Shown: one piece after another, positions 11,698-22,024 of the stretch
Layout of the letters: each line of letters opens with the position of its first letter
Position numbering within the stretch: the stretch's first letter is position 1
NCBI GenBank assembly: GCA_000787465.1
Contig: JSYX01000443.1
Span: 1-28,824 of the forward strand
Direction of reading: 5' to 3'
DNA length: 28,824 bases
Source: Thermomucor indicae-seudaticae
Lineage: Eukaryota; Mucoromycota; Mucoromycetes; Mucorales; Lichtheimiaceae
Notes under the pieces: model-generated
The model's input: only the letters and a program-made list of their open reading frames with translations
The model's database searches: none
What the model was told of the DNA's origin: nothing
Position numbers and translations under genes: made by a program

Positions 11698-12931
11698 ATG
11701 CATGCGAACGATTCGAAATATATAAAAGAAGTCTGGGCTGATAATCTGGAGGAGGAAATGGCATACCTTCGCGATCTAGTGGAGGACTATCCATACCTCG
11801 CCATGGTACGGTTTTTTTTTCCTTCTCTTTTCCGTTCCAATTAGACCAACAACATGTAAACGATAGGACACTGAATTTCCAGGTGTTGTTGCGCGGCCTA
11901 TTGGAACCTTCAAAACGTCATCCGATTATCACTACCAGACGTTGCGATGTAACGTAGATCTATTGAAAATCATACAACTTGGTGTGACATTTGCGGATGA
12001 GCACGGCAACTTACCGCGGAACACTTGCACCTGGCAATTCAACTTCAAATTCAACTTGGCGTATGTTGTCGAATGTGGAATACGGGGAAAAAACAACAAA
12101 ACTAATACGTAGTTATTAGCGACGATATGTATGCACAGGATTCCATTGAACTTTTGACGAAATCAGGCATTGATTTCAAGAAACACGAAGAATACGGCAT
12201 TGATGTGGAACACTTTGGTGAGCTGTTGATCAGTTCAGGATTTGTTCTACTGGACGATGTTAAATGGATATCATTTCACAGGTAAGGCACTTGTGGCCTT
12301 TGTAAGGGAGGTAAGCAATGATTCATTTTTATCGGCCTTTTGTTATAGTGGGTACGATTTCGGTTATCTGTTGAAAGTTCTGACATGCTCTGCGATGCCT
12401 GCGGACGAAGCAGACTTCTTTGAGCTTCTTCGACTATATTTTCCTTGCATATACGATATCAAGTATTTAATGAGAAGCTGTAAGAACCTCAAGGGAGGAT
12501 TACAGGACATTGCGGATGATCTACAGGTACAGCGGATAGAAACAATCGAGAAAGACGGGAGACATGATAACATTTTGCGATGTAGGTTGCACGGATCGGT
12601 CCGCAACATCAAGCGGGCAGTGATAGTCTGCTCACCTGCACGACGTTTTTTAAAATGCGGCAAATGTTTTTTGATGATCGGATTGATGATCAAAAATACT
12701 TGTAAGTACCTGTTTATTTATCAGATAGTGATGGGAGCACTATTCTAAATGCAGCGAATGGGATACAGAGGATACCTGTATGGTCTGCGAAGTAGTCCGA
12801 ATTCCGTCCAGTCGCTGACCAATGCAACAAACAACCTATCACTTAATTCATCAAACTCGTCGGTAGACAGTGCTGTGAATGGAAAAGCAGCCATTACAAA
12901 CGGTAACGGCAAACCTAGCAGCACAGCATAA
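11698..12931 (+). CDS. CAF1: CCR4-NOT deadenylase subunit CAF1/POP2
   Basis: DEDD-type 3'-5' exoribonuclease that shortens poly(A) tails as part of the CCR4-NOT complex. Exons: 11698-11805, 11867-12060, 12120-12281, 12349-12526, 12586-12701, 12769-12931; 307 codons, 306 residues. The fold starts at once with [20 protein letters not shown]. Catalytic acids are Asp37 and Glu39 ([14 protein letters not shown]), Asp158 ([12 protein letters not shown]) and Asp227 in [15 protein letters not shown]. The last exon begins at AGGATACCTG after GATACAG, restoring YLYGL, and then encodes a Ser/Asn-rich tail with no family similarity, common in fungal copies. Introns are 58-67 nt. The start is the first ATG before the conserved core, and no upstream in-frame coding sequence is evident. 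A poly(A) signal follows 58 bp after the stop. Confidence 0.96.
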
Positions 12932-12988
12932 CGCACTTCCCTTCCCTTTCCATCCACCCTCCTACATCTCCACCAACATTTAACACTG

Positions 12989-12994
12989 AATAAA
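12989..12994 (+). terminator. Poly(A) signal AATAAA for CAF1
   Basis: A canonical AATAAA lies 58 bp past the CAF1 stop codon, in the 89-bp gap before the stop of the opposing malate dehydrogenase gene. Confidence 0.7.
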
Positions 12995-13011
12995 ACAATT
13001 CCAGTTCTCGT

Positions 13012-13017
13012 TTTATT
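13012..13017 (-). terminator. Poly(A) signal AATAAA for malate dehydrogenase
   Basis: On the minus strand AATAAA begins three bases after the malate dehydrogenase stop codon. Cleavage 10-30 nt downstream would place the transcript end across the opposing CAF1 poly(A) signal. Confidence 0.65.
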
Positions 13018-13020
13018 CCT

Positions 13021-14185
13021 TTACAATTTGGCATTGGTAATGAAGGTAGCACCCTTTGCGATATTTCCTTCCACTTCTTTAGTAGCTACGCTAAAGAGCT
13101 TTTCTTCAAAAGGTGACAATTTGCCGATGGGCAATATTTTTTCGACACCGTTAGGACCAAGCTGGACAGGCACGGAAAAGTAGTCGACGCCGGCTTTCTC
13201 ACGGACAGCACGACCACCCACCTTGTCTGCATCCAGGTCTATATAGGTGCATTCGACCACGTTCTTTTTGCCATAGATAGCGGCATCAATGACATTCAAG
13301 ACAAAGCGAGCACCAGCAAATGCCATGGAGAGAGTCGCTGAGCCCGCGCCATTCTTTGCTTGGACGACTTCATCGCCACCAAACTGAATTCTGTGCGTCA
13401 CCTTTTCAATCTGTTCCTGACTGAGCTTTTCGGTACCCGGGACCTGCGACAAAAGCGGCAGGATCGTGGCGCCGCTGTGGCCACCGATAACAGGGACATC
13501 CAGTGCTGAAGGCACTTTGGATATCAGGTCAGCGACAAAAGTGGAAGCGCGGACGAGATCGAGGGTCGTCACACCAAAGATTCTGCCTTATGTCAGCGCC
13601 AATACGAAAAATAGACTGATACATTTATGCCGAACCTTTTAGGATCATAGACATGGTGCTTCTTGAACACTTCTGCAACAATAGGCACAGTCGAATTCAC
13701 AGGGTTCGAAATGATGCACATGAACGCTTTGGGCGCGAATCGGGCAGCGGCGGTCGCGAGATCGCGTACAATGCCGGCATTAATCTTGAACACATCGTCT
13801 CGGGTCATGCCCGGTTTGCGCGGCACACCCGCAGGAATCACCACTTTGTCATCGTTATACTCAAGTAGAAGAAGGCTGAAGAAACATGTATGTATACGAA
13901 CCTACGGTGGCGTCTTTGATGGCTTCTTCAAGCTGTTCGGGTCCAAGGTGGCCAGTGACTTTGGCAGAGGAATTGATATGGCTGCAAAGGTCATAATACT
14001 TTGAGTTGGGTGAAAGAAACACATCTAGAGCCAGGATAGCGTTCTTACCTAAGATCGGCTGCTACGCCCGGGGTATTGACAATATCATAGAGTGCCAGGT
14101 GGCTAATCTTTTCAGATTGCTTCAGCAACAGAGAAAGAGGTTGACCGATGCCGCCAGCTGCACCGCACACAGTAACTTTGACCAT
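13021..14185 (-). CDS. NAD-dependent malate dehydrogenase, possible peroxisomal isoform
   Basis: Interconverts malate and oxaloacetate with NAD. Exons: 14185-14049, 13981-13902, 13843-13636, 13582-13021; 329 codons, 328 residues, phases agree. The Rossmann motif GAAGGIG is at 8-14. Catalytic and substrate residues match E. coli MDH numbering: Arg81 and Arg87 in [11 protein letters not shown], Asp150 and Arg153 in TTLDLVRAS, and His177 in [10 protein letters not shown]. The protein starts directly with the Rossmann fold, so this start gives no mitochondrial presequence, and it ends in Asn-Ala-Lys-Leu; AKL is an accepted type 1 peroxisomal targeting tripeptide. Peroxisomal location (like yeast Mdh3, glyoxylate cycle and beta-oxidation) is therefore an inference. 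The frame stays open upstream of the ATG to about 14374, including a hydrophobic [12 protein letters not shown] stretch; I read that as 5' UTR. It converges on CAF1. Confidence 0.95.
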
Positions 14186-16151
14186 AGTTATTGAGAGAAA
14201 AAGAAGCAAAAGAAGGGATGCCTGAAAAGGGCATTGTTGCTTATATGACATTTTCCGGCTCCGATAGAGATGCCCATGGGAAACGCACGAGGGGTCGCAC
14301 AAGCATATCCGTCCGCTGATCCTTCGAGGACAAAGTGAGAAGACCGGCTCGTAAGAAAGAAGCTGATCAAACAAGGTAATGACTTATCATAATACTGCAT
14401 GATTATTCGTTACAGAAATTGAAAACTTGTGCGGTTTGATTGTGCCGATAGGCTCAATAAAATGGTACACAATATTGCTGGGAGGGCGCGCATGATAAAT
14501 GCGAAATGGCTGGTGTGAATGCTGGTGAATACGTCTTGTAGATCGTTTATCACGGAAACCTGGGTGGATCGACATAAGGATAATTTCCAGTTAGCATTGA
14601 CATTCCTCGTGACATATTTATACTTTTCTAAGGGCGTTAACAGAAGAAGAAGAACCTTGAGAATGTAAAAAGTTCACGGCAGTGCATGTCACGCACTGAG
14701 AGAACAAGACTCCTGCGTACTCCTGGAAGAATATTTGCTTCGACCCCTGAGCCAGTGCGCCCGCCAGTTGTTTGGCGCCTTTCTGGTTCCTCCGAGAGGG
14801 GAATTCAAGCTTAGACTCCGTGCAGGCCAGTAGTCCATAACTGGCGCCTTATCGGTCCTTTTCCACCAGGACGCATAAGCGCCACTGTGGCGTATCGCCG
14901 CACCTTCCTGGAAGACATAATCATCCGTCTCTGCAAGTTGTCAGCGATACGGACATCGAGTATTCGACAACACCAGTGAAGTATTCATCGTACTAGACCC
15001 ATATTCCCCGTCAACGCCTTTCTGCCGGGCCGACACATGCTGCTGTAAAGCCATGACTGAGCCGCTTCTATACTTCTTCTTCATGCTTTCCTAGCAGCGC
15101 TTGAGCGTCCCGCCGGTATCGTCAACTTAACTTTGGATCTTGATTGGCCAGACCACAAGCAGCTAATCCGATGGCTCAGAGTGGGGAAAGAATTAATTCC
15201 TCGTCGCTACGCCCTGAAAAGGGGTGCTTTCAATTATATTAGGTCCTGTTCCTGTGTCCAATCAGAAGCCTTTAACTTTATGAGCTAATATTTCATTTAT
15301 TGCATCCAACCGAAGCAGTGTGGGGCGCCAAACCAATTAGAACATTTTCCGATAACAGACTCCCTGATTTGTACATCCTCCGAGGGTTCCGTCCGAAGTA
15401 GTCCATGCCGCTGTCTATTCTATAGCCAATACTTTCCAACCATACCCTTCGTCCCAGAAAGACACTGCTTGATCTGCAACTTTAAATCTATCCTATCCAC
15501 AGCAACATCCATGATTTTACATTCAGGATGCCGAACCAAACTGGCTACGTATGGCAAAACGTGGCGTTCCCTTTTCGACTTGGTTTCTTGTGCAACTTGG
15601 ATGCCAGGTTACTGGAATTCTCTCCGCTCCTTCCGCTCCTGCTTGATCTATCCTAGGAAGTCCCGTGCAACGCGCCATCTTTGATCGTGGCATACTTTGA
15701 GCTGTCACAATAGACAACTGACTAGTTAATACGACTTACTCATACCGAATAGCAAAGAGATACATTCAAATGACCATGTTGTTGCATTTTTTTCCCGTGC
15801 TATGTCAGGTTAGCAGGCTCATTTTCTTGCTTCGCGCGTCCGTGTGTCTCTAATTGAGTCTGTGCGTGTGCGCATCCGTCACTGTGTGCGCGGACCTCTC
15901 TATGTCCTGCGTGCATGTCTGTGAACATCTGTGTGTCTTATAACACGTGGCTCATAGTCAAACACATCCAAATAGGCAATAGTCGTTTTTTCCCCTGTTG
16001 CCCAACCTCTTGCGGCACCCCACGGGGCGACCTGAAGTTATAAAAGACGACGCATCTTGTTTCCGTCAACAGCAAAGCTCCCATTCCTTTCCTTACTTCC
16101 CTTTTCCTTTTCCCGCTCATTTTCGATCTCTATCCATCACACTTTTAAACA
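14186..16151. other. Long intergenic region with scattered open stretches
   Basis: Nearly 2 kb between two divergent genes. The right end is a pyrimidine-rich leader before the zinc-finger gene, with a TATA box at 16039. Between 14690 and 15290 there are two plus-strand open stretches that look faintly protein-like (near 14697-14813 and near 15061-15288, the latter containing LTLDLDWPDHKQLIRWLRV), but neither has a good start, splice structure or known family. From about 15830 to 15940 the DNA is rich in TGTG steps. No RNA gene or transposon end was seen. Confidence 0.5.
16039..16046 (+). promoter_or_regulatory. TATA box of the zinc-finger gene
   Basis: TATAAAAG lies 106 bp before the ATG at 16152 and is followed by a long pyrimidine-rich leader (CCTTTCCTTACTTCCCTTT), a common fungal core-promoter arrangement. 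Confidence 0.6.
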
Positions 16152-17060
16152 ATGAATTACACTTCCCAGAACCCACCGTTGTGCTATCCATCGAGTTCTA
16201 CGAACGATGACCCGAACATGACATTATCAATGGAAACGGAGAACGCAGTGCCGGTTTTTCGTGAGCCGATCTACCCAAGCAGTAGCAGCATGACGGGTGC
16301 ATCAAGCGCAGGCTCGACTGTCGACTGTTACTCTGGCGTGGCGACACCATCATCAGTACCTTCTCAGGTGCAAACTCCGAGCGAATTTGCCTTAAGTAGC
16401 TTACAAACTTTAGTGTCGTCTTCGTCGTATCCAGAAACACCCGACGACTATACGCCACCGCCAAGCGGACATTGTTTGAATCCTCATTTAGACATCCAGC
16501 AGCCATACACTTCCTCCTCGCAAGACCCGGATGGATACCCAACAGAGCTACAGAGCAACAGCGGAAGCTCAACCTGCGGAAGCTTTGGGTCCAACGCATC
16601 ATCATCGGACGGCTGGTTACACACCCCGCCTTGCGGCACCGGCCACGCAGCTGAATACTACCCACAGGGACAGGTCAATTCCACACACAACGCATCATAC
16701 TACGGCTTTGGAGAACAAAATCCAGGCAGTTTCACGTCATCGACCTTTCGAAACCAGGATGAAAGCTACGCCGGGTCGCAGGCATACAACGACACGCTGT
16801 ATATCTTTAACTTGTGGGTGGCTCAGCAACCAGAGGAGAGCCGTCTCAATGCGGCGCATCATCCCACACCCGAGGACAACCAAGTGCATCAATGCGACAT
16901 GTGTGGCAAGTCCTTCAAGAGATCGCAAGAATTGAGACGGCACGCGCGAACGGTACACAACGATGCCCGGCCTTTCAGTTGCCAGAAATGCACAAAACCA
17001 TTCAACCGCAAAGATATCCTCTCGCGGCACGAGAGAACCTGTACATACCCGGAACCCTAA
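16152..17060 (+). CDS. C2H2-type zinc-finger protein, probable transcription factor
   Basis: Single-exon protein of 302 residues, probably a DNA-binding regulator in the nucleus; the target is unknown. The first 240 residues are low-complexity (Ser, Thr, Pro, Gln, Tyr, Asn), typical of a fungal activation region. Two adjacent fingers sit at the C-terminus. The first is classical: Cys248, Cys251, His264, His269 (CDMCGKSFKRSQELRRHARTVH). The second has Cys277, Cys280 and His293, but the last ligand is Cys297 (RHERTC), so it is C2HC. The linker NDARPFS resembles the usual TGEKPF-type linker. The fingers resemble those of the Msn2/Seb1 class in spacing, but I would not assign orthology. The ATG at 16152 follows a TATA box and pyrimidine-rich leader, and no in-frame ATG lies further upstream. 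Confidence 0.85.
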   Translation: MNYTSQNPPLCYPSSSTNDDPNMTLSMETENAVPVFREPIYPSSSSMTGASSAGSTVDCYSGVATPSSVPSQVQTPSEFALSSLQTLVSSSSYPETPDDYTPPPSGHCLNPHLDIQQPYTSSSQDPDGYPTELQSNSGSSTCGSFGSNASSSDGWLHTPPCGTGHAAEYYPQGQVNSTHNASYYGFGEQNPGSFTSSTFRNQDESYAGSQAYNDTLYIFNLWVAQQPEESRLNAAHHPTPEDNQVHQCDMCGKSFKRSQELRRHARTVHNDARPFSCQKCTKPFNRKDILSRHERTCTYPEP

Positions 17061-18373
17061 ATGCCTACTTGTTGCTTAGATATTAGTATTCTAGATCACG
17101 CTGTAAATTATCAATAGACTGGCTTTTCTATCTACTGTAAATTACGGTGCAAAAAGCGGCGAATCACTCTTGGTTCTCTGAAGAGAATTGCTTCTCGACA
17201 TGCTCAAACTCCATCCTGGTCGTCACCGCCCGAACAGTGTCCCATGATTCGTACTGTCATGACGCCCGAATTTTTTTCCCTTTTGACAAGACGCATGAAG
17301 AACACAACAGAGTTCTCTACCCTTCCTTTAGCAATTGGTGAAATCTGTTGATACATGAACCGTAATGCCGAAGACTTGCTGCGTGCCTGAATTGCATGTC
17401 ATTAATAGTGTACACTCTGTCTTTTTAGAAGCCCTGACACGCGTGCAGGTCACGGGCACAGTATATATTCCCAGGAAACCTGTACACTCCGAAACGTGTG
17501 TCCGTAACCTGGACGACTGGGCGGCATCACAGACTGTTATATGTTCTTCCATTGACCAAACCAATTCCCGACAAGTCTCCACCATGCAAGCCTTTCCAGT
17601 TTCCTAATCCATTCACCGTGCTTTGACAGAATCTCTGTGTGCTTCTGATGCACAGTCCTGTACCATCGTCCGAGTGTTCAGTAATGAAATGTACGCGTGT
17701 ACAACGAACATGCCCGCTTCCAAAATGCGTGAGACCAAATCAACCCTTGTGGCCAACTGGTCCCATCAGCATGATTCTCCTTATCGATCGACAAGCAGCA
17801 TCGTGTCTGGCTGGTCATGAACATAGTCGGTGCTCCCTGGCTGTTTCTTGAAATTTCCCCTAGTGTCCTCTCGATACGTTTTGCCAGTTTTCGTTCCAAT
17901 TCTATCCAACTCTGACCGCATTGTACGTGACAGGTGGGATAGACTGTCAAGCTGGATCAGCGTTCAGTGGATTTTTTTTCCGAGGTATAAAAAAGACGTC
18001 AAATCAATGAATGGACCTAAAGTGAGGGAAAGCGTTCCTGGAACAGCTGGCTCAGCAGGACATATCATTATTAGGGCATTGCCAAGTTTTACAAGGGTAT
18101 TCGCCCGTTCAATGCCCAAAGCCGTAGTACATATCGACCTTGTCCTTTCGGAGCAATAAATGATCTCGTTACTTTCAATAGTCGATACGGCGAATTCTTT
18201 CCTCGTTTTCCATAGCATACAATGGAATGGCGACGTTTGAAACTTGGCGGGTGCCCGAGTATTTGTGTATAAAGAGAGCCAACTATTTATTGGAGTTTTC
18301 CATCAATATAACCGCGAGCCATCTCTCTCTCCGTTCTCTCCGTCTCCTCTAATCTCTTTTACAAAAAAGTTAG
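17061..18373. other. Intergenic, likely promoter region of chitin deacetylase
   Basis: About 1.3 kb. Open frames of 60-110 codons occur on both strands (for example 17678-17950 and 17964-18218 on the minus strand), but they lack known motifs and splice signals. The right end has a TATA element and a CT-rich leader for the chitin deacetylase gene. Confidence 0.5.
18268..18274 (+). promoter_or_regulatory. TATA box of chitin deacetylase gene
   Basis: TATAAAG 106 bp before the ATG at 18374, followed by a strongly pyrimidine-rich leader (TCTCTCTCTCCGTTCTCTCC). The spacing equals that of the zinc-finger gene. Confidence 0.6.
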
Positions 18374-19553
18374 ATGCGTTCTAGTCTTTTCAAATTTGGA
18401 TGCGCACTGGCGCTATGGAGTGCTGCTGCTGTGCACGGACAAGGCGAACCGGAAGATATCAAGGTCCCACAAAACCCCGAATGGCTTGCCCAAGTCGACC
18501 TGAGTCAAGTCCCCAAGATCCCGATTCGACCTGTAGGCTCTGGGGTGTGCAAGGACGCAGTCTGCGACGGGAGCGACAACGACCGGTGCTTTGAGAGCTG
18601 CGGCAACAAGCCCACGCCGAGTGACATCTACGGCTGCCCGCACGACCACCAATGGGCGCTTACCTTTGACGACGGCCCAAGCAACTACACGAGCCAGCTG
18701 CTCGACGTCTTGGACAAGTACGGGATCAAGGCTACCTTTTGCATGATGGGCGCACACGTCGAAAAGTATCCGGAGATCGTGAAGCGTGCGTACGAGTCCG
18801 GACACCAGATTGCGTCCCACACCTACTCGCATCCTCACCTGATGAGCTTGACGAACGAGCAAATCATTAATGAAGTCAGGGCGACCGAAGAAGCGATCAT
18901 GAATGTGATTGGCATCAAGCCCAGATACCTCCGCCCGCCGTTTGGTGAGGCCGATGATCGTGTCAAGGCGCTCCTGAAAGCGATGGGCTACAAGGTTCTC
19001 CTCTGGAATGTGGATCCGACGGACTATGACGTCTATATGCTTCCTGATGCACCCAAAAAGATCCAAGGCGCATTTCGTATGGCGGCCGCAGGTAAAGATA
19101 CCGGTCTGAATGCCCACGAGGACGCAGGTTTCATTAGTCTTCAGCATGGTAAGAAAGGAAGAGGTTATTACTCATTCCAGCACGCTGTGTGTCTAACCCA
19201 TAATAATAGATCTGTACAAGGAATCGGTTGAGCAGGTCCCGCGTGTTATTGAGTATCTCAAGAAACGCGGCTTCAAGTTCATGACGGCTGCAGAGTGTCT
19301 GGACGACCCCGAACCTCACGATGTATTAGAAGACCCTCTTATTGTTCAAAACGTGAAAGGACTCGCCAACAGCACTACTACTACTACTCCTTCTCCTTCT
19401 TCGTCCGTTTCTATGCCCTCGTTGCCTGTGGTTCAGCGTATTGCCTCCAATGACCCTTCATCCTCTTCTATTTCCTCTGCTTCTTCTTCTACCATGATCA
19501 CCCATTCTCCTTCTATCCTTTTCATCGCCCTCTTGGCTTTGGCTCTTTTCTAA
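18374..19553 (+). CDS. Chitin deacetylase (CE4), secreted with GPI-type C-terminus
   Basis: Removes N-acetyl groups from chitin to give chitosan, a main wall polymer in Mucorales. Exons 18374-19148 and 19210-19553; 373 codons, 372 residues. A signal peptide covers about 1-22 (ALALWSAAAVHG, then QGEPED). A Cys-rich segment (Cys59, 64, 72, 76, 88) precedes the NodB domain. All five CE4 motifs are present: TFDDGPS at 97-103 (Asp99 catalytic base, Asp100 metal ligand), metal histidines His149 and His153 in SHTYSH, RPPFG at 187-191, WNVDPTDYD at 211-219, and ISLQHD with His258, split by the intron after the His codon. A Ser/Thr/Pro-rich stalk (about 290-350) and a hydrophobic C-terminal tail (ILFIALLALALF) indicate GPI anchoring at the plasma membrane or wall. 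It converges on the Ser-rich wall protein gene. Identity is secure; anchoring is inferred. Confidence 0.96.
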
Positions 19554-19755
19554 ATTCCCGAATACCTCTCTCTCTCTTTTTTTTATCGTTCACAAAAAAT
19601 TTTTTGGCCAGTTCGTTTATTGTTGTTGTTATTATAGAATTAAACCCTCTCGGAGAAATAAAGAAAAAGAAAAAACACACGAGAGGAAAAACTTGCGTGA
19701 TAGAAATACAAAAAGCAAAAAGGAAAGGATGGGGAAGCTGAATAGTACATACGTT
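19554..19755. other. Convergent 3' spacer
   Basis: The 202-bp gap between the stops of chitin deacetylase and the Ser-rich protein contains a CT repeat, several A/T runs and GAAATAAAGAAAAAG on the plus strand near 19656, a possible AATAAA signal for chitin deacetylase. Confidence 0.5.
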
Positions 19756-20866
19756 TTACACGGACATCATGAAAGCCATGGTTGCCAAAGCAATGGTCAT
19801 CATGAGCGTAGGCATGCTAGCAGTCGCGGCGTTTTCATTGACCGATTGAGCGGATACAGATTCATCCGTCAAAGCAGAAGAAGAGGAGGACGAGGACGAC
19901 GACGACGAAGAACCTCCGCTAAGACCACCAATACCAGCGTTCGAGGATGAAGAAGACGAAGAAGAAGCAGACGAGGAGGAAGAAGATGAAGAAGCACCTG
20001 GAACACCGACGCTGACACTGATACCGATACCAGGCGTGGTGGTCGTGGTGCTGCTGCTTCTGCTGGATGAAGTGCTGGACGTAGTAGACGGTGTCGGAGT
20101 CGTGTTGCTGCTGCTGCTGCTGCTAGAAGATGTCGTCGTTGTCACTGCAGCCGAAGAGGAAGTGGTCGGAGACGAGGAACCAGACGATCCAGATCCCGTC
20201 ATGGGACCACTGTAGTCACCAGGGACAACACGAGCACAACCATCTTGCGAAATACCACGGTTACAATTCGTTTGCGAATTCTAAAATTGGCAAAGGTTGA
20301 GTTTTTCTTTCTGTCTCTTGAACAAAGGGGGGGAATATGTTAAGAAGCTTACGCAACAACGAATACAGTAAGTGTAAGACGCAGGTTCAATTAGGTTGAC
20401 ATAGTATTGATAACCTGCACAAGAAGAACCATCCGGAGCCTTAATATCATATTGTCTGTACAAAGAAAAAGTTAATTTCTTTTTTCCCCCCTGACAACGA
20501 GCAAGTAAATGAGCGGGGTTTTGCTGCTTACCCTCCTTGGTCGTTCGGGTCAAGGTTTGCTTTGGAGGGATCAATTTGGCCAGTGACCTGAACATAATCG
20601 TCTGTGGCAACAAAGTGTGCAGATTGGATGAATCCAGCTGGCATAGGGTTGGCGTTCACTGCCTGTGGCGTGTTGCCCATGCAGAAGGCCTGGGCATTCC
20701 ATTCTGTGTCTGAAATAAGACGATCCGTCGAATCGGTGGGCGGCAAAAAGGTACAAAAGTTGGTTGCATCCACAACTTGGGCGATCTGACCACCACCTGC
20801 ACTGACTTTGGCTGCCAACAGTGCAAGCGAGCCAAAGAGGTAACCAAGACGAGAGGACGAGACCAT
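19756..20866 (-). CDS. Secreted Ser-rich GPI-type cell-surface protein
   Basis: Exons 20866-20532, 20455-20353 and 20280-19756; 321 codons, 320 residues, phases consistent. A signal peptide (LFGSLALLAAKVSA) is followed by a Cys-containing ectodomain with NFCTFLPPTDSTDRL, QSAHFVATDDYVQVTGQID, YTYCIRCC and GCARVVPGDY. This pattern is familiar from a family of fungal secreted proteins often annotated as macrophage-activating glycoprotein; the molecular function is unknown. The C-terminal 140 residues are almost pure Ser/Thr/Gly tracts ending in a hydrophobic tail (MTIALATMAFMMSV), as expected for a heavily O-mannosylated stalk and GPI signal. The poly-Ser tracts are written with mixed TCC, TCG, TCT and AGC codons, so they are not a simple microsatellite. 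The gene ends 202 bp from the chitin deacetylase stop, facing it. Confidence 0.88.
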
Positions 20867-22024
20867 GATGATATATAAAGAAGAGAGAGAGAAACAGCGG
20901 GAAATGAGAGGAGGGAGTGCGCAAGTTAAATGGAAGGGTCAGGACAATGTGACATAAACTTTTGCGAAACCAAGAAAACAAGCTAAAAAGAAGAAAATCC
21001 CCCTTCATTTTATATTCGAGCAACCTGACGATAAAAATATCTGGTCGCACGAAATGGATTGCAAGCCGGAAAAAAGAGTTACCTTAATTTACTTGTTATG
21101 GTAAAAATTGGGTCTCATTGTATCCCGCTTTTGGTCCATCCCCTTGCCAACCACTTATCTTGCCCTATTTTTATTTTACGCTTCAATTCCCCGCCCTTGG
21201 CAAGACGGTTTCAGATATTCTACTTGCGATGTTGAAGACAGGATGATGCCATGTGTCTGTATATAAACAATGACGCATCGACGATCCCATGTGTTTTGGT
21301 AAATATCAGTCTTTAAAAGGGAAAATTATACTATCGCGCTAAAATACCACACTGCTGGAAAATTATTTTTGGGTTTATCGGAAAGCATAATGTCTATTTC
21401 AGGAAAAAAGAAAGAAAGATCATCGCATTATGAAAGGCAAGAAGAACCCTCTGTCTCTCTCTGTCTCTCAATTAGGGGAGCGGGCCGCGGAGGGGGCATA
21501 GACTCCGTGCGTGCAAGAAGCTCTCATTACGAGTTGATCCCTCTCTGTCTTTCTCCATATGCAGTGATTAGGCCACATCTTGTAAGTTCTCCCTATTCAA
21601 ATTCAGCGCCACAGAACGGCCGAGACTTCATGGAACAATGATCTGGACTTGGTTTCATCCGCACCATCTTGGCCCTTGTTTTTGCTGAGGGCCCTTTAGC
21701 AATACTGATGGTAAGACACATCATCTTGGCGTCAGATCGACGAATGACAGGTAAACAAACATTATGTATGTGTTAAAGGACACGGGTTGGTCCGAGCAAG
21801 GCAACACGTGCACTGTCATAATCGGGGCTGATGGGCACATTGTAACGCTGATCGCATGGAAAAAGGGGAAGGGGGGCGGGCATTGGTTGAACAAGGTTTA
21901 TCTTGCACAGTAACGAGATCATTTCAAAGATGCCAAAGCTAAGCCACTGATCTACGCTGAGCCCAGGGTCCATCCATTATTCTAGTAGCAGTTGCATTGA
22001 AACAACCGACTTTTTGAATCCAAC
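20867..22024. other. Divergent intergenic region
   Basis: About 1.16 kb between the Ser-rich wall protein gene and SAICAR synthetase, likely holding both promoters. The part next to the wall gene is a purine-rich (plus strand) leader. Around 21400-21560 there are CT-rich and GA-rich stretches. No credible coding sequence was seen. Confidence 0.5.
21007..21014 (-). promoter_or_regulatory. Possible TATA box of the Ser-rich protein gene
   Basis: TATAAAAT on the minus strand, 140 bp upstream of the ATG at 20866. A second element, TATATA, lies only about 10 bp from the ATG and is too close to act as a TATA box. Confidence 0.4.

Noticed and set aside
12242..12748. 168-codon plus-strand frame inside CAF1
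   Set aside because: It runs through two introns; the CAF1 exons in this span have conserved junctions that restore the catalytic Asp158 and Asp227.
16198..16665. 155-codon minus-strand frame opposite the zinc-finger gene
   Set aside because: Shadow of the Ser/Pro-rich coding region; no motif or promoter.
18413..19147. 244-codon minus-strand open frame opposite chitin deacetylase
   Set aside because: It is antisense to a fully supported CE4 exon; its residues mirror that gene's codon pattern and show no family of their own.
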